Below are positions 1 through 9,424 of a stretch of 64,000 bases of DNA, piece by piece. A program made the position numbers and the translations under genes. Source of the stretch: Nitrosopumilus sp. (GTDB lineage: Archaea > Thermoproteota > Nitrososphaeria > Nitrososphaerales > Nitrosopumilaceae); assembly GCF_025698945.1 (NCBI RefSeq), contig NZ_JAILWM010000001.1, positions 682,001-746,000 on the forward strand, given 5' to 3'. Under the pieces are notes generated by a model. It was not told where the DNA came from. It did no database searches and worked only from the letters and a program-made list of their open reading frames with translations. Each line of letters starts with the position of its first letter. Position 1 is the stretch's first letter.

Positions 1-656
1 CTTGAATCATCTTTTGAATTAATAGAATCAGTGATATTGAATTTTTTAGCAAAATTAAGCCTAAACTCATTTACATCCAAACAAAATATTTTTGAAAATT
101 TCTTTGCATGAGCTAACATCACATGCATCATGCCTGTAGGACCCACACCAAAAATAGCAACAGAATCATTTTCGCGATAAGAAAACTTTGTCCAAGCACG
201 AACACAGCATGCCAATGGTTCAATCATCGCAGCTTCTTGAAAACTTAACGAATCTGAAATTTTTAGAACACCACCATGAGACACATTCCATGCTGGAACA
301 ACATACTCTTCAGATAATCCACAAGGAGAAAGGTTTGTTTCATAATATTTTTTACACATAGTTTCGTTTCCATGTTTACAAAAATGACAATCATAACATG
401 GAACATGATGATGAGTAAATACCCTATCACCTTTTTTGAATTCAGTAACACCAGAACCAACATCAATAACAATACCTGCGGGTTCATGTCCCAAACGCAT
501 TGATGGTTGACCATATTGTCCAAATACTTTTTCTAGATCAGAGCCACAAATACCACAAGCTTGCATTTGAACTAAAATATCACCATTCCCTAAGACAGGT
601 TTTTCTGTTTCATCTATAGAAATTTTTGATGGCTCTTTTACAAAAGCTGTTTTCAT
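1..656 (-). CDS. Zinc-dependent alcohol/polyol dehydrogenase (MDR family), C-terminus cut by window edge
   Basis: About 218 N-terminal residues are visible; the gene runs off the left edge. Translated from the ATG at 656, it begins MKTAFVKEPSK and shows the MDR catalytic-zinc pattern CGICGSD, then GHEPAG, and a structural-zinc cysteine set (CYDCHFCKHGNETMC). The start of the Rossmann fold follows (AIFGVGPTG). The family oxidises alcohols or polyols with NAD(P); sorbitol/threonine dehydrogenase-like proteins fit best, but the substrate cannot be read from this part. It lies 41 nt downstream of the ATP synthase F gene on the same strand. Confidence 0.88.
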   Translation of the reverse strand, partial: MKTAFVKEPSKISIDETEKPVLGNGDILVQMQACGICGSDLEKVFGQYGQPSMRLGHEPAGIVIDVGSGVTEFKKGDRVFTHHHVPCYDCHFCKHGNETMCKKYYETNLSPCGLSEEYVVPAWNVSHGGVLKISDSLSFQEAAMIEPLACCVRAWTKFSYRENDSVAIFGVGPTGMMHVMLAHAKKFSKIFCLDVNEFRLNFAKKFNITDSINSKDDS

Positions 657-697
657 GGAATGACAATAAATGATTGATTATAAGTAGATTAAAGCAA

Positions 698-991
698 TTA
701 GACTCCAAGAATCTTCTTGAGCATTAATCTATAATCAACTTCAGTTTTTTCACTTCCAGTAGCAGGCAATGCAAAAACCAGAGTTGATTTTTCTGCTCTG
801 AGCTCTGTTAATTCGTCATTTATGGATTCTGTAATATCATCACTAACTAGAACCAATCCAACATCTGAATCATCAGTTAATTTCCTGATTTCATCAAGTG
901 CTTTTTGCGGAGTTTCAGAAATTACTCCTGGAACACCAGCTAATTGAAAACTAGTGACAAAGGATTTGCTACCAACAGTGAAGATTTTCAC
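698..991 (-). CDS. atpF: A-type ATP synthase subunit F
   Basis: A 97-residue protein read from a GTG at 991 (VKIFTVGSKSF). The order is typical of the A/V-ATPase F subunit: a short beta-strand start, FQLAGVPGV, a helix, GLVLVSDDITESI, then a C-terminal strand and helix. In the family it belongs to the central stalk that couples the A1 head to the membrane ring. The open frame extends upstream to 1096, but that extension is basic, lacks family similarity and overlaps the divergent gene, so the GTG is preferred. No other ATP synthase genes are adjacent, so here it is separated from the usual operon. Confidence 0.8.
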   Translation of the reverse strand: MKIFTVGSKSFVTSFQLAGVPGVISETPQKALDEIRKLTDDSDVGLVLVSDDITESINDELTELRAEKSTLVFALPATGSEKTEVDYRLMLKKILGV

Positions 992-1079
992 AGTTAAAAT
1001 TTTTCTGCATTCTAATTTAACCCTTTTTGGCAGGCATTTAGCAAGAAAGATTGATTTACTCAAAAAAATCAGTGAACTC

Positions 1080-1376
1080 ATGGCAGAAATTGACACTCAG
1101 AAAGATATCTATCTATTTCTTCATGGAAGAATGGATCTAAAAGAAAAGGCAACAAATGCACTGACTACAAAGGGATTTTCTAATGAGAGAATCATCATGG
1201 CATTACCTAACAAAGTAGGAAATGTGGGAGATTATATGGCAATGTTATGGATGCCACCAAATCCAGATCACATCAAAATTCAACAAATTACTAAAGTTGA
1301 ACAAGTTGAACCAGAAGGAATGATCGGACTCTGGAAAGGTGTTTCAAAAGACGATATTGATACAGTTCAACTTTAA
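1080..1376 (+). CDS. Conserved hypothetical protein, 98 aa
   Basis: Read from the ATG at 1080 (MAEIDTQKDIYLFLHGRMD); the longer frame from 954 overlaps the divergent ATP synthase F gene and looks spurious upstream. The protein alternates strands and helices (YLFLHGRMD, then a helix, RIIMALPN, GDYMAMLWMPPN) and ends in a charged tail. No catalytic motif, membrane segment or signal peptide is seen, and no family is recognised. It converges on the next minus-strand gene with 3 nt between stops. Confidence 0.6.
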   Translation: MAEIDTQKDIYLFLHGRMDLKEKATNALTTKGFSNERIIMALPNKVGNVGDYMAMLWMPPNPDHIKIQQITKVEQVEPEGMIGLWKGVSKDDIDTVQL

Positions 1377-1379
1377 GAA

Positions 1380-1631
1380 CTAACTAAATCCAGCACCAAA
1401 TTCAGTTCCTTTGTTTAACAGATCACCAGAATCAGAATTTTTTAATTTTCTAAACAACAAAGTCTCATAAACTAACTTCATTGCTTCTTCATCATCGACA
1501 TTACAATCTTCTTTGATTAGATTTTTGTATTTCTCTAGTTTTTCAGCATCTTGTTCATCAGGAGAAATATTATCATGTACCATAAGATTTGCAATTTTTT
1601 CTATTTCAGAATTTTGTTGGTCATCATTCAT
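1380..1631 (-). CDS. Small acidic hypothetical protein, 83 aa
   Basis: An acidic, mostly helical protein (MNDDQQNSEIEKIAN) with no cysteines at metal-site spacing and no membrane segment. It converges with the preceding plus-strand gene. No family is recognised. The coding call rests on a plausible amino-acid composition and on a tight fit between neighbours. Confidence 0.5.
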   Translation of the reverse strand: MNDDQQNSEIEKIANLMVHDNISPDEQDAEKLEKYKNLIKEDCNVDDEEAMKLVYETLLFRKLKNSDSGDLLNKGTEFGAGFS

Positions 1632-1676
1632 AATTTTGCATATAGGTTCTAGTTATTAACACATTCGAATAATTTA

Positions 1677-1979
1677 CTACAAATCTGAAATTAATCCTGA
1701 AACAAAATCAGAAAATTCTTCATCTGAGAAAATAATTTCCTCGGTTTGATTTTGACTCTGTGCTAGCTTTGCAGATTCTAAATGATAGCAAGTTTTTTTC
1801 CCATTAATCACTCCAAAATAGAATCCAGGACATGAACAAAAATTATTTTCAGGATCAATCCAATACTCTTCCCCTTTACCAACGACAGTCCAAATTTTTC
1901 GTTGACTAGGCTCAAAAGTGTGAATTTTTACACGCTTTTCAGATACGATTGATTCTAGTCTATCAAAATCTTTGTTCAT
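1677..1979 (-). CDS. SWIM zinc-finger protein, 100 aa
   Basis: The centre of the protein carries CSCPGFYF followed about a dozen residues later by CYH, the CxC...CxH pattern of a SWIM zinc finger. SWIM fingers bind DNA or protein; archaeal stand-alone versions are linked by family knowledge to recombination and repair, but nothing here proves that role. The N-terminal half is basic (RKIWTVVGKGEEYWI) and the C-terminus acidic. It is divergent from the phosphoesterase gene, with 34 nt between start codons, so the two promoters must overlap. Confidence 0.7.
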   Translation of the reverse strand: MNKDFDRLESIVSEKRVKIHTFEPSQRKIWTVVGKGEEYWIDPENNFCSCPGFYFGVINGKKTCYHLESAKLAQSQNQTEEIIFSDEEFSDFVSGLISDL

Positions 1980-2013
1980 AAGGATTTAATCAGATATCTT
2001 TAGTATAACTTTG

Positions 2014-2763
2014 ATGCTGCATTCAAGAATCATACCATCAAAACCTGCATTGATTTTGGAGGGTAAAAAAAAGAATCTAGTCATAACAGACATCCATATT
2101 GGATTTGAGAGTAGCATGGCATCAAATGAGATTTTCATTGGTAAAAATTCCACAATTAAAGAAACAATTAAAGAGATTTCAGAAATAATCGATAATGAAA
2201 AACCAGACTCCATAATTTTATTAGGAGATGTAAAATCAAGTGTAAAAAATATCTCAAGAAATGAATGGGATGAAGTTCCAATGTTTTTCAAAGAAATTAG
2301 CAAAAAATGTGATGTAATACTAATTCCAGGAAATCATGATGCAAATATTCAGAGATTGGTTCCAGAGAATATTTCCATGATTAGTTCTACGGGAATGGTA
2401 GAAGAGAATATTTTGTTAACGCATGGTCATACAATGCCTTCAGAGAATTTTTCCCATGTGGATAAAATTATCATGGGGCATTTACACCCTGTGTTTTTTC
2501 AAAAAGACTCAGTAATGAACGGACAAAGAGTGTGGTTAACCATAAAAACTGAAAAAGAGAAAATATTTCCAAACAAATCTGGAGAATTGGAAATTACAAT
2601 TATTCCATCATTTAACAAGTACTTTTATGCGACACATAGAAAAAAATACAAAAAATCAATTTCACCAATAATAGATAGAATCAAGACAGCATCATCTGCA
2701 AAAATAATTACATTAGATGGATCAATTATTGGAAACGAATCAATGATTGAAAATGTAATTTAA
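2014..2763 (+). CDS. Archaeal calcineurin-like metallophosphoesterase
   Basis: All signature blocks of the binuclear-metal phosphoesterase fold are present in order: DIHIGFE, LLGDVKSS, PGNHD, THGHT and GHLHP. The family closest in layout is the archaeal SbcD-related phosphoesterase group (about 230-250 aa). It lacks the capping domain of true Mre11 and is not next to a rad50 gene, so nuclease activity is only a possibility. ATG at 2014 is chosen over the TTG directly before it. The stop overlaps that of the convergent downstream gene (TTAA). Confidence 0.82.
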   Translation: MLHSRIIPSKPALILEGKKKNLVITDIHIGFESSMASNEIFIGKNSTIKETIKEISEIIDNEKPDSIILLGDVKSSVKNISRNEWDEVPMFFKEISKKCDVILIPGNHDANIQRLVPENISMISSTGMVEENILLTHGHTMPSENFSHVDKIIMGHLHPVFFQKDSVMNGQRVWLTIKTEKEKIFPNKSGELEITIIPSFNKYFYATHRKKYKKSISPIIDRIKTASSAKIITLDGSIIGNESMIENVI

Positions 2764-3212
2764 CTTATTTTTGTAACAAAGGTTCCTTTATGGGCACAAT
2801 TAGGACATCTTTGTGATTTTGCCCATACTTTCACAGTTTCAGAATAAACAACTTGAATTTCATAAAAATAACCACAATTACTGCAAGTAACATTTGCAGA
2901 GTAAGTGTTTTGATTCCAATCATCATTTGGGGTCCTTGTGAATTTTTCAAGCAAAGAGCGCCCTTTCTCAGAAATCCTATAGAGAGTTAAATCATGAAAT
3001 CCTGGTTTGTCATCAAAGGGAATTCGCTGCACGAGACCATTTTCATCAAGAAAAACCAAAATATCTTTTAATTTGAATTCGGGGATTTTTATTTTAACAA
3101 AATTCTTCTTGACATTATTTTTTAGATATACAAATCTAATTCCATCATTATCAAATTTTTCAATTCTACTTAGAACTTCATCAAGTTCATCATCAGCGAA
3201 TTTTTTTGCCAT
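2760..3212 (-). CDS. Winged-helix-like protein with C-terminal zinc ribbon, 150 aa
   Basis: The N-terminal ~100 residues look helical with a winged-helix flavour (LKDILVFLDENGLVQRI, then LYRISEKGRSLLEKF). The C-terminus holds a CSNCG ... CPNC pair, a typical zinc ribbon. Such small archaeal proteins are usually transcription-related or nucleic-acid binding, but no target can be named. The gene lies downstream of carB on the same strand, 38 nt after its stop, so it may be co-transcribed with carAB. Confidence 0.6.
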   Translation of the reverse strand: MAKKFADDELDEVLSRIEKFDNDGIRFVYLKNNVKKNFVKIKIPEFKLKDILVFLDENGLVQRIPFDDKPGFHDLTLYRISEKGRSLLEKFTRTPNDDWNQNTYSANVTCSNCGYFYEIQVVYSETVKVWAKSQRCPNCAHKGTFVTKIS

Positions 3213-3250
3213 ATTTTTAATGAGAATACAAGTCTTTATGTTTTTTAAAA

Positions 3251-6200
3251 TTATTCAAATTCATCATATGGCTCGATTGGATCTTTGGTAGTTTTGTTAT
3301 TTTTTAACCACTCCAATGTTTTAACAAAAGAATCAGCCAATTCTAATGTTGTTAAAACAGGAATTCCAAGCTCCAAAGATTTTCTTCGAATTTGATATTC
3401 ATCATCTAACATTCCAACATATTTTTCCAAAGTGGATGTACTTGGGATATTTATTATAAAATCAATTTTTCGTTCATAGAGTAGATCAGCAATATTGGGT
3501 TTTCTTCCAGGTTCTGATATCTTATGAACAATTTGGATTTGTCCAATTTTTTCTTCAAAGAATTCTGCTGTATGTTCTGTTGCTAAAATTTTAAACCCAA
3601 GGTTTTTCAATTTGGCAATTGAAGAAACAAGTTTTGCTTTATTTTCAGCACCACCTACAGTGACAAGTGCAGTTCCAGTTTCTGGAAGATTGTAACCTAC
3701 AGAAGTCAATCCTTTGGATAAGGCATCATAGAAACTGTTTCCAAAACAAGCTGCCTCACCAGTAGATTGCATCTCAACACCCAATGCAATATCAGCTCCT
3801 TCAAGCTGCATAAAGGAAAACTGTGGAACCTTAATTCCATAATTATGGATTTTTTGCCATTTATTTTCAGGGATTTTAGGCAGGGGTTTATTCAAAATAG
3901 CCTTTGCAGCAAGGGAAATAAGATTCAATTTAACAAGTTTTGAAACAAATGGCATTGAACGTGACGCTCTAATATTTAGCTCAATTACATAGACATGATC
4001 ATCGTGGACGAGAAATTGTAGATTAAATGGACCTATTACATTAAATGTTAATGCAATCTTTTTTGTGTATTCATTAATAGTTTCAATTGTTTTGTTGCTA
4101 AGACGCCAAGGAGGAATGCACATCATTGCATCTCCAGAATGAACACCTGCACTATCAATGTGTTCAACTATGGCACCAATTACAACTTCTTTACCATTAC
4201 TTATTCCGTCAACATCAACTTCCAAAGAATTTAACATAAACTTTGAAATTACAACGGGATGATCTGGTGAAACATCAGTTGCTTCTTTAACATATGTTTT
4301 AAGTTCATCTTGAGACCAGACAACTTTCATTGCAGCACCTGACAAAACATAAGAGGGTCGAACTATCACAGGAAAACCGACATCTTGTGCAAATAGTTTT
4401 GCTTCGTTAAGATTTGAAAATGCCTGCCATTTTGGTTGTTGGATGTGAAGTTTATCAAGTTCTGCACTAAACTTTGAACGATCTTCAGCTCTATCAACAT
4501 CCTTTGCACTTGTACCCATAATATTCACACCATGTTGTGCAAGTCCCAGAGTCAGATTATTTGCAGTTTGTCCTCCTACGCATGTAATAATTCCTTTAGG
4601 ATTTTCAAACTCAACAATATCCAAGATTCGTTCCTGAGTTAGCTCCTCAAAGTATAACCTAGTACAAATATCATAATCAGTAGATACTGTTTCAGGATTG
4701 CAATTAACTACTGAAACATTTTTTTCACCATTTTCTTGCAGCCCCCAAACCATATTTACGGTTCCCCAATCAAATTCTACACTACTTCCAATTCTATAAG
4801 GTCCAGCTCCTAGTACAACAACCCCTTTTTCATCTGCTGGAACTTCAATATCATTGGAATATCCCCCATAAGTAAGATAGAGATAATTTGTGACTGCGGG
4901 CCATTCAGCAGCTAGGGTATCGATTTGTTTTACTGATGGAATCACACCTAATTTCTTGCGTAAATCACGTATTTCATCAGGGTTTTTGGTTGTGGCCTTT
5001 GCAATTTGCTTATCAGAAAACCCCATTTTTTTAGATTCCCAGAAAAGTGAAGTATCAAGTTCTGATTTTTGTAATTTTGATTCAACATTAACAATGTTTT
5101 TTATTTTTTCAATAAACCACGGATCAATACTAGATAGTTTGTAAATTCTTTCAACTGAAATTCCCATCTTTAATGCAATTGCAACATTATACAAAATATG
5201 ATCATCCTGATGAGATAATTTATTTTCTATTTCTTCTTCATTGTATGTTTTTTCAGTAACACGATTTAAGACTAGTCCGTCATTTCCAATATCTAACATA
5301 CGTATAGCTTTTTGAAGAGATTCCTCAAATGATCTACCAACGGCCATAACTTCACCAACAGATTTCATGGTTGGTCCTAATCTTCTATTTACAAGCTCGA
5401 ATTTTTCAAAATCCCATCTTGGATGTTTACAAACAATATAATCTAGAGAGGGTTCAAAGCAAGCAGTTGTGCTTTTTGTTATTCTGTTAACAAGTTCTGA
5501 TAAGTTGTATCCTAAGCCAATCTTTGCAGACATGTAAGCAAGAGGATAGCCAGTTGCTTTACTTGCAAGTGCAGATGAACGTGATAGTCTAGGGTTTATT
5601 TCGATTGCAACGTATCTGTCAGATTCTGGATCAAGAGCATACTGAATATTGCACTCACCAACAATACCCACATGTTTTGTAGCTCGCAGTGCAGCAGAAC
5701 GCAACATATGATATTCATGATTATCAATTGTTTGCGATGGTGCAACTACAATGTTATCACCAGTATGAGCTTTCATAGAAAGAACATTTTCCATATTACA
5801 TACAATTACATTATTTCCATCATAATCTTGCATTACCTCATATTCGATTTGCTTCCAATGTCCAATGTATTCCTCAATTAAGACTTGGCCTACTAAACTG
5901 GCTTTAAATCCCCTCTCAACAATCTCATGAAGTTCAATTTCATTGTAAGCTACCCCGCCTCCGCGACCTCCAAGTGTGTACGCAACACGCACAATTACAG
6001 GATAGTTTAGTTCTTCAGCAGCCTTTTTTGCATCATCAAAGTTTGTAACAGTTTTACTCTTTAGAACCGGAACATCACATTCTTTCATAGAATCCTTGAA
6101 TAGCTGTCTATCTTCGGTTCGCTGAATTCCAGTAACTTGTGTACCTAGAACCTTAACGCCATATTTTTGTAAAATTCCAGCTTCATCAAGTTTTACGCCA

Positions 6201-6493
6201 CAATTAAGAGCAGTCTGTCCACCATATGCTAGCATTATTCCATCAGGTCTTTCTTTTTCAATAATTGATTCAACATAATCTGGATTTACAGGAAGGAGAT
6301 ACACCTGATCTGCAAATCTAGTATCAGTTTGAATTGTAGCAATATTTGGATTGATTAAAACAGTTTTTAGTCCATCTTCACGAATTGCTTTAAGACATTG
6401 ACTTCCAGAATAATCAAATTCTCCAGCTTCACCGATTTTAATTGCCCCACTTCCCAGTACAATTATTTTCTTTAACGATTCATTTAGTGGCAA
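3251..6493 (-). CDS. carB: Carbamoyl-phosphate synthase large subunit
   Basis: Full-length, 1,080 aa. It makes carbamoyl phosphate from ammonia (channelled from CarA), bicarbonate and two ATP, for pyrimidines and arginine. Two tandem halves are visible, each beginning with an ADP/P-loop-like block (VLGSGAIKIGEAGEFDYSG near the N-terminus; VVLGAGPYRIGSSVEFDWG near residue 560) and containing an ATP-grasp domain. The last ~130 residues form the methylglyoxal-synthase-like regulatory domain (ILATEHTAEFF). It follows carA by 4 nt. Confidence 0.97.
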   Translation of the reverse strand: MPLNESLKKIIVLGSGAIKIGEAGEFDYSGSQCLKAIREDGLKTVLINPNIATIQTDTRFADQVYLLPVNPDYVESIIEKERPDGIMLAYGGQTALNCGVKLDEAGILQKYGVKVLGTQVTGIQRTEDRQLFKDSMKECDVPVLKSKTVTNFDDAKKAAEELNYPVIVRVAYTLGGRGGGVAYNEIELHEIVERGFKASLVGQVLIEEYIGHWKQIEYEVMQDYDGNNVIVCNMENVLSMKAHTGDNIVVAPSQTIDNHEYHMLRSAALRATKHVGIVGECNIQYALDPESDRYVAIEINPRLSRSSALASKATGYPLAYMSAKIGLGYNLSELVNRITKSTTACFEPSLDYIVCKHPRWDFEKFELVNRRLGPTMKSVGEVMAVGRSFEESLQKAIRMLDIGNDGLVLNRVTEKTYNEEEIENKLSHQDDHILYNVAIALKMGISVERIYKLSSIDPWFIEKIKNIVNVESKLQKSELDTSLFWESKKMGFSDKQIAKATTKNPDEIRDLRKKLGVIPSVKQIDTLAAEWPAVTNYLYLTYGGYSNDIEVPADEKGVVVLGAGPYRIGSSVEFDWGTVNMVWGLQENGEKNVSVVNCNPETVSTDYDICTRLYFEELTQERILDIVEFENPKGIITCVGGQTANNLTLGLAQHGVNIMGTSAKDVDRAEDRSKFSAELDKLHIQQPKWQAFSNLNEAKLFAQDVGFPVIVRPSYVLSGAAMKVVWSQDELKTYVKEATDVSPDHPVVISKFMLNSLEVDVDGISNGKEVVIGAIVEHIDSAGVHSGDAMMCIPPWRLSNKTIETINEYTKKIALTFNVIGPFNLQFLVHDDHVYVIELNIRASRSMPFVSKLVKLNLISLAAKAILNKPLPKIPENKWQKIHNYGIKVPQFSFMQLEGADIALGVEMQSTGEAACFGNSFYDALSKGLTSVGYNLPETGTALVTVGGAENKAKLVSSIAKLKNLGFKILATEHTAEFFEEKIGQIQIVHKISEPGRKPNIADLLYERKIDFIINIPSTSTLEKYVGMLDDEYQIRRKSLELGIPVLTTLELADSFVKTLEWLKNNKTTKDPIEPYDEFE

Positions 6494-6497
6494 TTTT

Positions 6498-7637
6498 TCA
6501 ATTCTCCATAAGTCGCTTTAATTCTTCAAAGATGAATTTGCAATCATAAGGACCAGGTGCAGCTTCGGGATGAAATTGTACTGCAACACATTTTTGTTTT
6601 TTGTGTTTGATTCCTTCAACTGTTTTATCATCTGCATTTGTAAACCATAATTTAAAATCAGATTTTTCTAATGATTCAGGTTTGATTCCGTAACCATGAT
6701 TCTGACTAGTAACATATACTTGATTATTATCTAAATTAACACATGGTTTGTTTTGTCCACGATGTCCATATTTTAATTTGTAAGTTTCAGTGTTTCCTGC
6801 AATTCCAATTATTTGTGCACCTAAACAAATTCCAAGTGTTGGAACATTATTTTCAATTAATTTTTTAGCAGTGTCAATTGTATCAGGACATTTTTGTGGA
6901 TCACCTGGACCACTACTAAGTACTACCCCATGAGGTTTGTAAGACATTATTTTCTCATAAGGAGTATTCCATGGAAGTAAGATTGCTTTGTAACCTAGTT
7001 CGCGAACATTTCTCAAGATTGCATTTTTTGCACCAGTATCAACTACAACAACTAGTTTATCACCATCGCCATAAACTCGTTCTTCTTTAGTAGATACTAT
7101 ATCCATGAATTGTTCGGAATTGTAGTGGGTTGCAGAGGACAATTCCTTTTTGACATGTTCTACATTAATTTCTGAATCAGAGACAACAAGTGCTGCCATC
7201 ATAACACCACTTGATCTAAGTTTCTTGGTTATCTCCCTAGTATCAATTCCTGAGATTCCAGGTATTTTTTCATTATACATCCATTCATCAAGAGTCATTG
7301 ATAGATTCCAATGACTTGCAGTCAGAGATAACTCATGAACAACCAATCCACGAATTTGTATTTTATCAGATTCAAAGAATTTAGGGATACCATCCTTATC
7401 AACTATTGAGGGATCTGGAACACCGTAATTTCCAACAAGAGGGTATGTCAGAGTAAGAATTTGACCATTATATGATGGATCAGTAAGTGCTTCAGTATAG
7501 CCCACCATTCCCGTATTAAATACAATTTCACCAAAAACAGTAGTAGAATACCCAAAACCTTCACCATCAAGAACAGTACCATCATCAAAAATCAGTTTTC
7601 CAAACTTTTTTGCGTGGCTTGATTTCTTTGTAGTAAT
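6498..7637 (-). CDS. carA: Carbamoyl-phosphate synthase small (glutaminase) subunit
   Basis: It hydrolyses glutamine and passes ammonia to CarB. The class-I amidotransferase domain is clear: LGICLGAQ holds the nucleophilic Cys and VAVQFHPEAAPGP the His/Glu. The first ATG (7508) would remove about 43 conserved residues: the frame upstream reads KLIFDDGTVLDGEGFG and GEIVFNTGMVGYTE, which is CarA N-terminal sequence. Between the upstream stop and 7508 there is no in-frame ATG, GTG or TTG. The best start is the ATT at 7637-7635, preceded by GAGGGT at ribosome-binding distance, giving 379 aa. The start codon is inferred; the reading frame is certain. Confidence 0.93.
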   Translation of the reverse strand: MTTKKSSHAKKFGKLIFDDGTVLDGEGFGYSTTVFGEIVFNTGMVGYTEALTDPSYNGQILTLTYPLVGNYGVPDPSIVDKDGIPKFFESDKIQIRGLVVHELSLTASHWNLSMTLDEWMYNEKIPGISGIDTREITKKLRSSGVMMAALVVSDSEINVEHVKKELSSATHYNSEQFMDIVSTKEERVYGDGDKLVVVVDTGAKNAILRNVRELGYKAILLPWNTPYEKIMSYKPHGVVLSSGPGDPQKCPDTIDTAKKLIENNVPTLGICLGAQIIGIAGNTETYKLKYGHRGQNKPCVNLDNNQVYVTSQNHGYGIKPESLEKSDFKLWFTNADDKTVEGIKHKKQKCVAVQFHPEAAPGPYDCKFIFEELKRLMEN

Positions 7638-7720
7638 TGTGACCCTCGTAAAGTCCGATTTAATATGAATTTAAGTTTTGTGAGGATAAAAAATGAAAAA
7701 ATCTGATCGCAAATTATTTC

Positions 7721-8914
7721 TTATAGTGCTTGGAACTCTTCGCTCCATTTGTGATATGCACGAATCATTTCTAATGAAACACTTGGTTTTCTTCTTGCCA
7801 TAATATCTTTGAAATCAGAGGTGGTCAATTCTCTTGGTTGAACTGGAGTTTCACCTTCTACTGGCTCATGATAATCAGGGGCATTAAAAATTTCATGTAC
7901 TGTTTTGATTTGTGCTGCTTGACAGATATCTTTGATATCACTTGCACTGTATCCATCAAATAGTTTTGCTAATTCAGCAGGATTAACTCTCAAATCTTTT
8001 CTTAGAGGTTTAGTATATTGCTCAAACAAATTTTGTCTAGCTTCTTGTGTAGGAAGAGATACATAGATTCTCTTTTGGAATCTTCTCAAGAAAGGCCAAT
8101 CAAGACTCCATGGTTTGTTTGTAGCACCAATTACATAAAGCATCAAATCTTTTCCTTTTCCATTTACACCATCCATTTCAGTTAAGAATTGATTTTTGGT
8201 TCTGACCTCTCCACCGACTTCACTGTTTCTGGAGCCAAGTAGAGAATCAACTTCATCAACAAATAAGATAACAGGTTTTCCTTCTTTTTCAGCATATTGT
8301 CTTGCCATTGAAAATAATTTTGACACATTCTTTTCTGCCTCACCTAACCATTTGCTCATCATAGATGATGCATCTACATTAATGAAATACCCATCCATTT
8401 CATTTGCGGTGGCAGCTGCAAGCATTGTTTTTCCAGTACCTGGTGGTCCATAGAGTAACATTCCTTTAGGCCAACCTAGTGGGAAAAGATCTGGTCGTTT
8501 AGTAGGATAAACAATTGATTCACGTAATGCACTCTTTGCTTCATCCAAACCAATTACTTGATCCCAAGTAACGTCTGGTTTTTCTTTCATTAGCAGTTCT
8601 TCAAAGTCATTCTCATCTTCTTGTCTCTGAACTGATGCTTTTTGTTCTTCTTCTGTAGCTTTTGGATCAACTGCAGGTTCTACACCGTGAGCCTGCTGTA
8701 AGGCATTAATTCTATTATGATAAGAGTTGCAACGTTCTTTGTATATTTGATTTAGTTTGCTTGTAGGGTAGAGTTGTAATAGTTTTACCAAGGCATCTAT
8801 TGCATGTTGATAGTGTGTAATTGCCATTCCACGAGCACCTTGAGAATCAAATTTTATAGCCTCAGAAGCATATTTGCTGGCTGTATTTTCTAATTCTTGG
8901 GGGGCTAAACTCAT
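7721..8914 (-). CDS. cdvC: CdvC / Vps4-type AAA ATPase with MIT domain
   Basis: 397 aa. The first ~80 residues form a three-helix MIT domain (FDSQGARGMAITHYQHAIDA), which in Vps4 proteins binds ESCRT-III tails. A linker is followed by one AAA module: Walker A GPPGTGKT near residue 156, Walker B ILFVDEVDS near 217-224, arginine-finger region FLRRFQKRI, and a C-terminal helical lid. In archaea it disassembles CdvB/ESCRT-III polymers in cytokinesis. Two small coiled-coil genes sit immediately upstream on the same strand (9-nt gap). Confidence 0.93.
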   Translation of the reverse strand: MSLAPQELENTASKYASEAIKFDSQGARGMAITHYQHAIDALVKLLQLYPTSKLNQIYKERCNSYHNRINALQQAHGVEPAVDPKATEEEQKASVQRQEDENDFEELLMKEKPDVTWDQVIGLDEAKSALRESIVYPTKRPDLFPLGWPKGMLLYGPPGTGKTMLAAATANEMDGYFINVDASSMMSKWLGEAEKNVSKLFSMARQYAEKEGKPVILFVDEVDSLLGSRNSEVGGEVRTKNQFLTEMDGVNGKGKDLMLYVIGATNKPWSLDWPFLRRFQKRIYVSLPTQEARQNLFEQYTKPLRKDLRVNPAELAKLFDGYSASDIKDICQAAQIKTVHEIFNAPDYHEPVEGETPVQPRELTTSDFKDIMARRKPSVSLEMIRAYHKWSEEFQAL

Positions 8915-8923
8915 CTCAATTAC

Positions 8924-9424
8924 CTACGCAGTATGTCCTTGATGATTTTGTTGGTATCCTACTGTGTTAATCTCTGTCGCAAAATTGGTTAAATTAATTG
9001 CACTTGTTTCTTGTTCATCATAATCAGGTCCGTTACGATAATTCTTTTTGAAATCGGATTTATCAGATAGGGTAGTATGCATATCTTTTACTTTGTTAAT
9101 AGAATCTTCAGCTGATAGAATTAGTTCAGAAATTTCATCATCAAAATCAGATATGGAGGTGGACGCCTCTGATATAATAGATACAAAATGCTTGAGAATT
9201 GAGCGCATTTCCTTTTTATCAGAATATTTGCATAAAAGAAAATCAGCAATTCCTACAATTTTATCTAAATCCTGTAACTCTTCAAAGGATAAACTATCAA
9301 TGGTTTTATCATCAGGAGATTTTATTTCGGTTAATTTTTTGTCAATTTTAGCAGAGATTGTTCGTATACGCTCAATATCTTTTGTAAAATCACGTTTAGA
9401 GTTAAGTAAAGTCAAGTATTGCAT
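8924..9424 (-). CDS. Coiled-coil protein in the cdvC operon, 166 aa
   Basis: A mostly helical, charged protein (KDIERIRTISAKIDKKLTEI; ELILSAEDSINKVKDM) with a polar, unstructured-looking tail ending NHQGHTA. It is translationally coupled to the upstream gene through a TAATG overlap and lies 9 nt before cdvC. No ESCRT-III signature is obvious to me. Position and helicity suggest a CdvC substrate or adaptor, possibly the second half of a split or rapidly evolving ESCRT-III-like protein. That role is inference. Confidence 0.7.
   Translation of the reverse strand: MQYLTLLNSKRDFTKDIERIRTISAKIDKKLTEIKSPDDKTIDSLSFEELQDLDKIVGIADFLLCKYSDKKEMRSILKHFVSIISEASTSISDFDDEISELILSAEDSINKVKDMHTTLSDKSDFKKNYRNGPDYDEQETSAINLTNFATEINTVGYQQNHQGHTA

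Noticed and set aside
263-523. 86-aa minus-strand frame rich in Met, Leu and Val
   Set aside because: It is an out-of-frame shadow of the partial zinc alcohol dehydrogenase, whose true frame runs from 656 to the left edge with all zinc motifs.
954-1079. N-terminal extension of the 98-aa hypothetical protein
   Set aside because: It overlaps the ATP synthase F gene on the other strand and reads as low-quality sequence; ATG 1080 is preferred.
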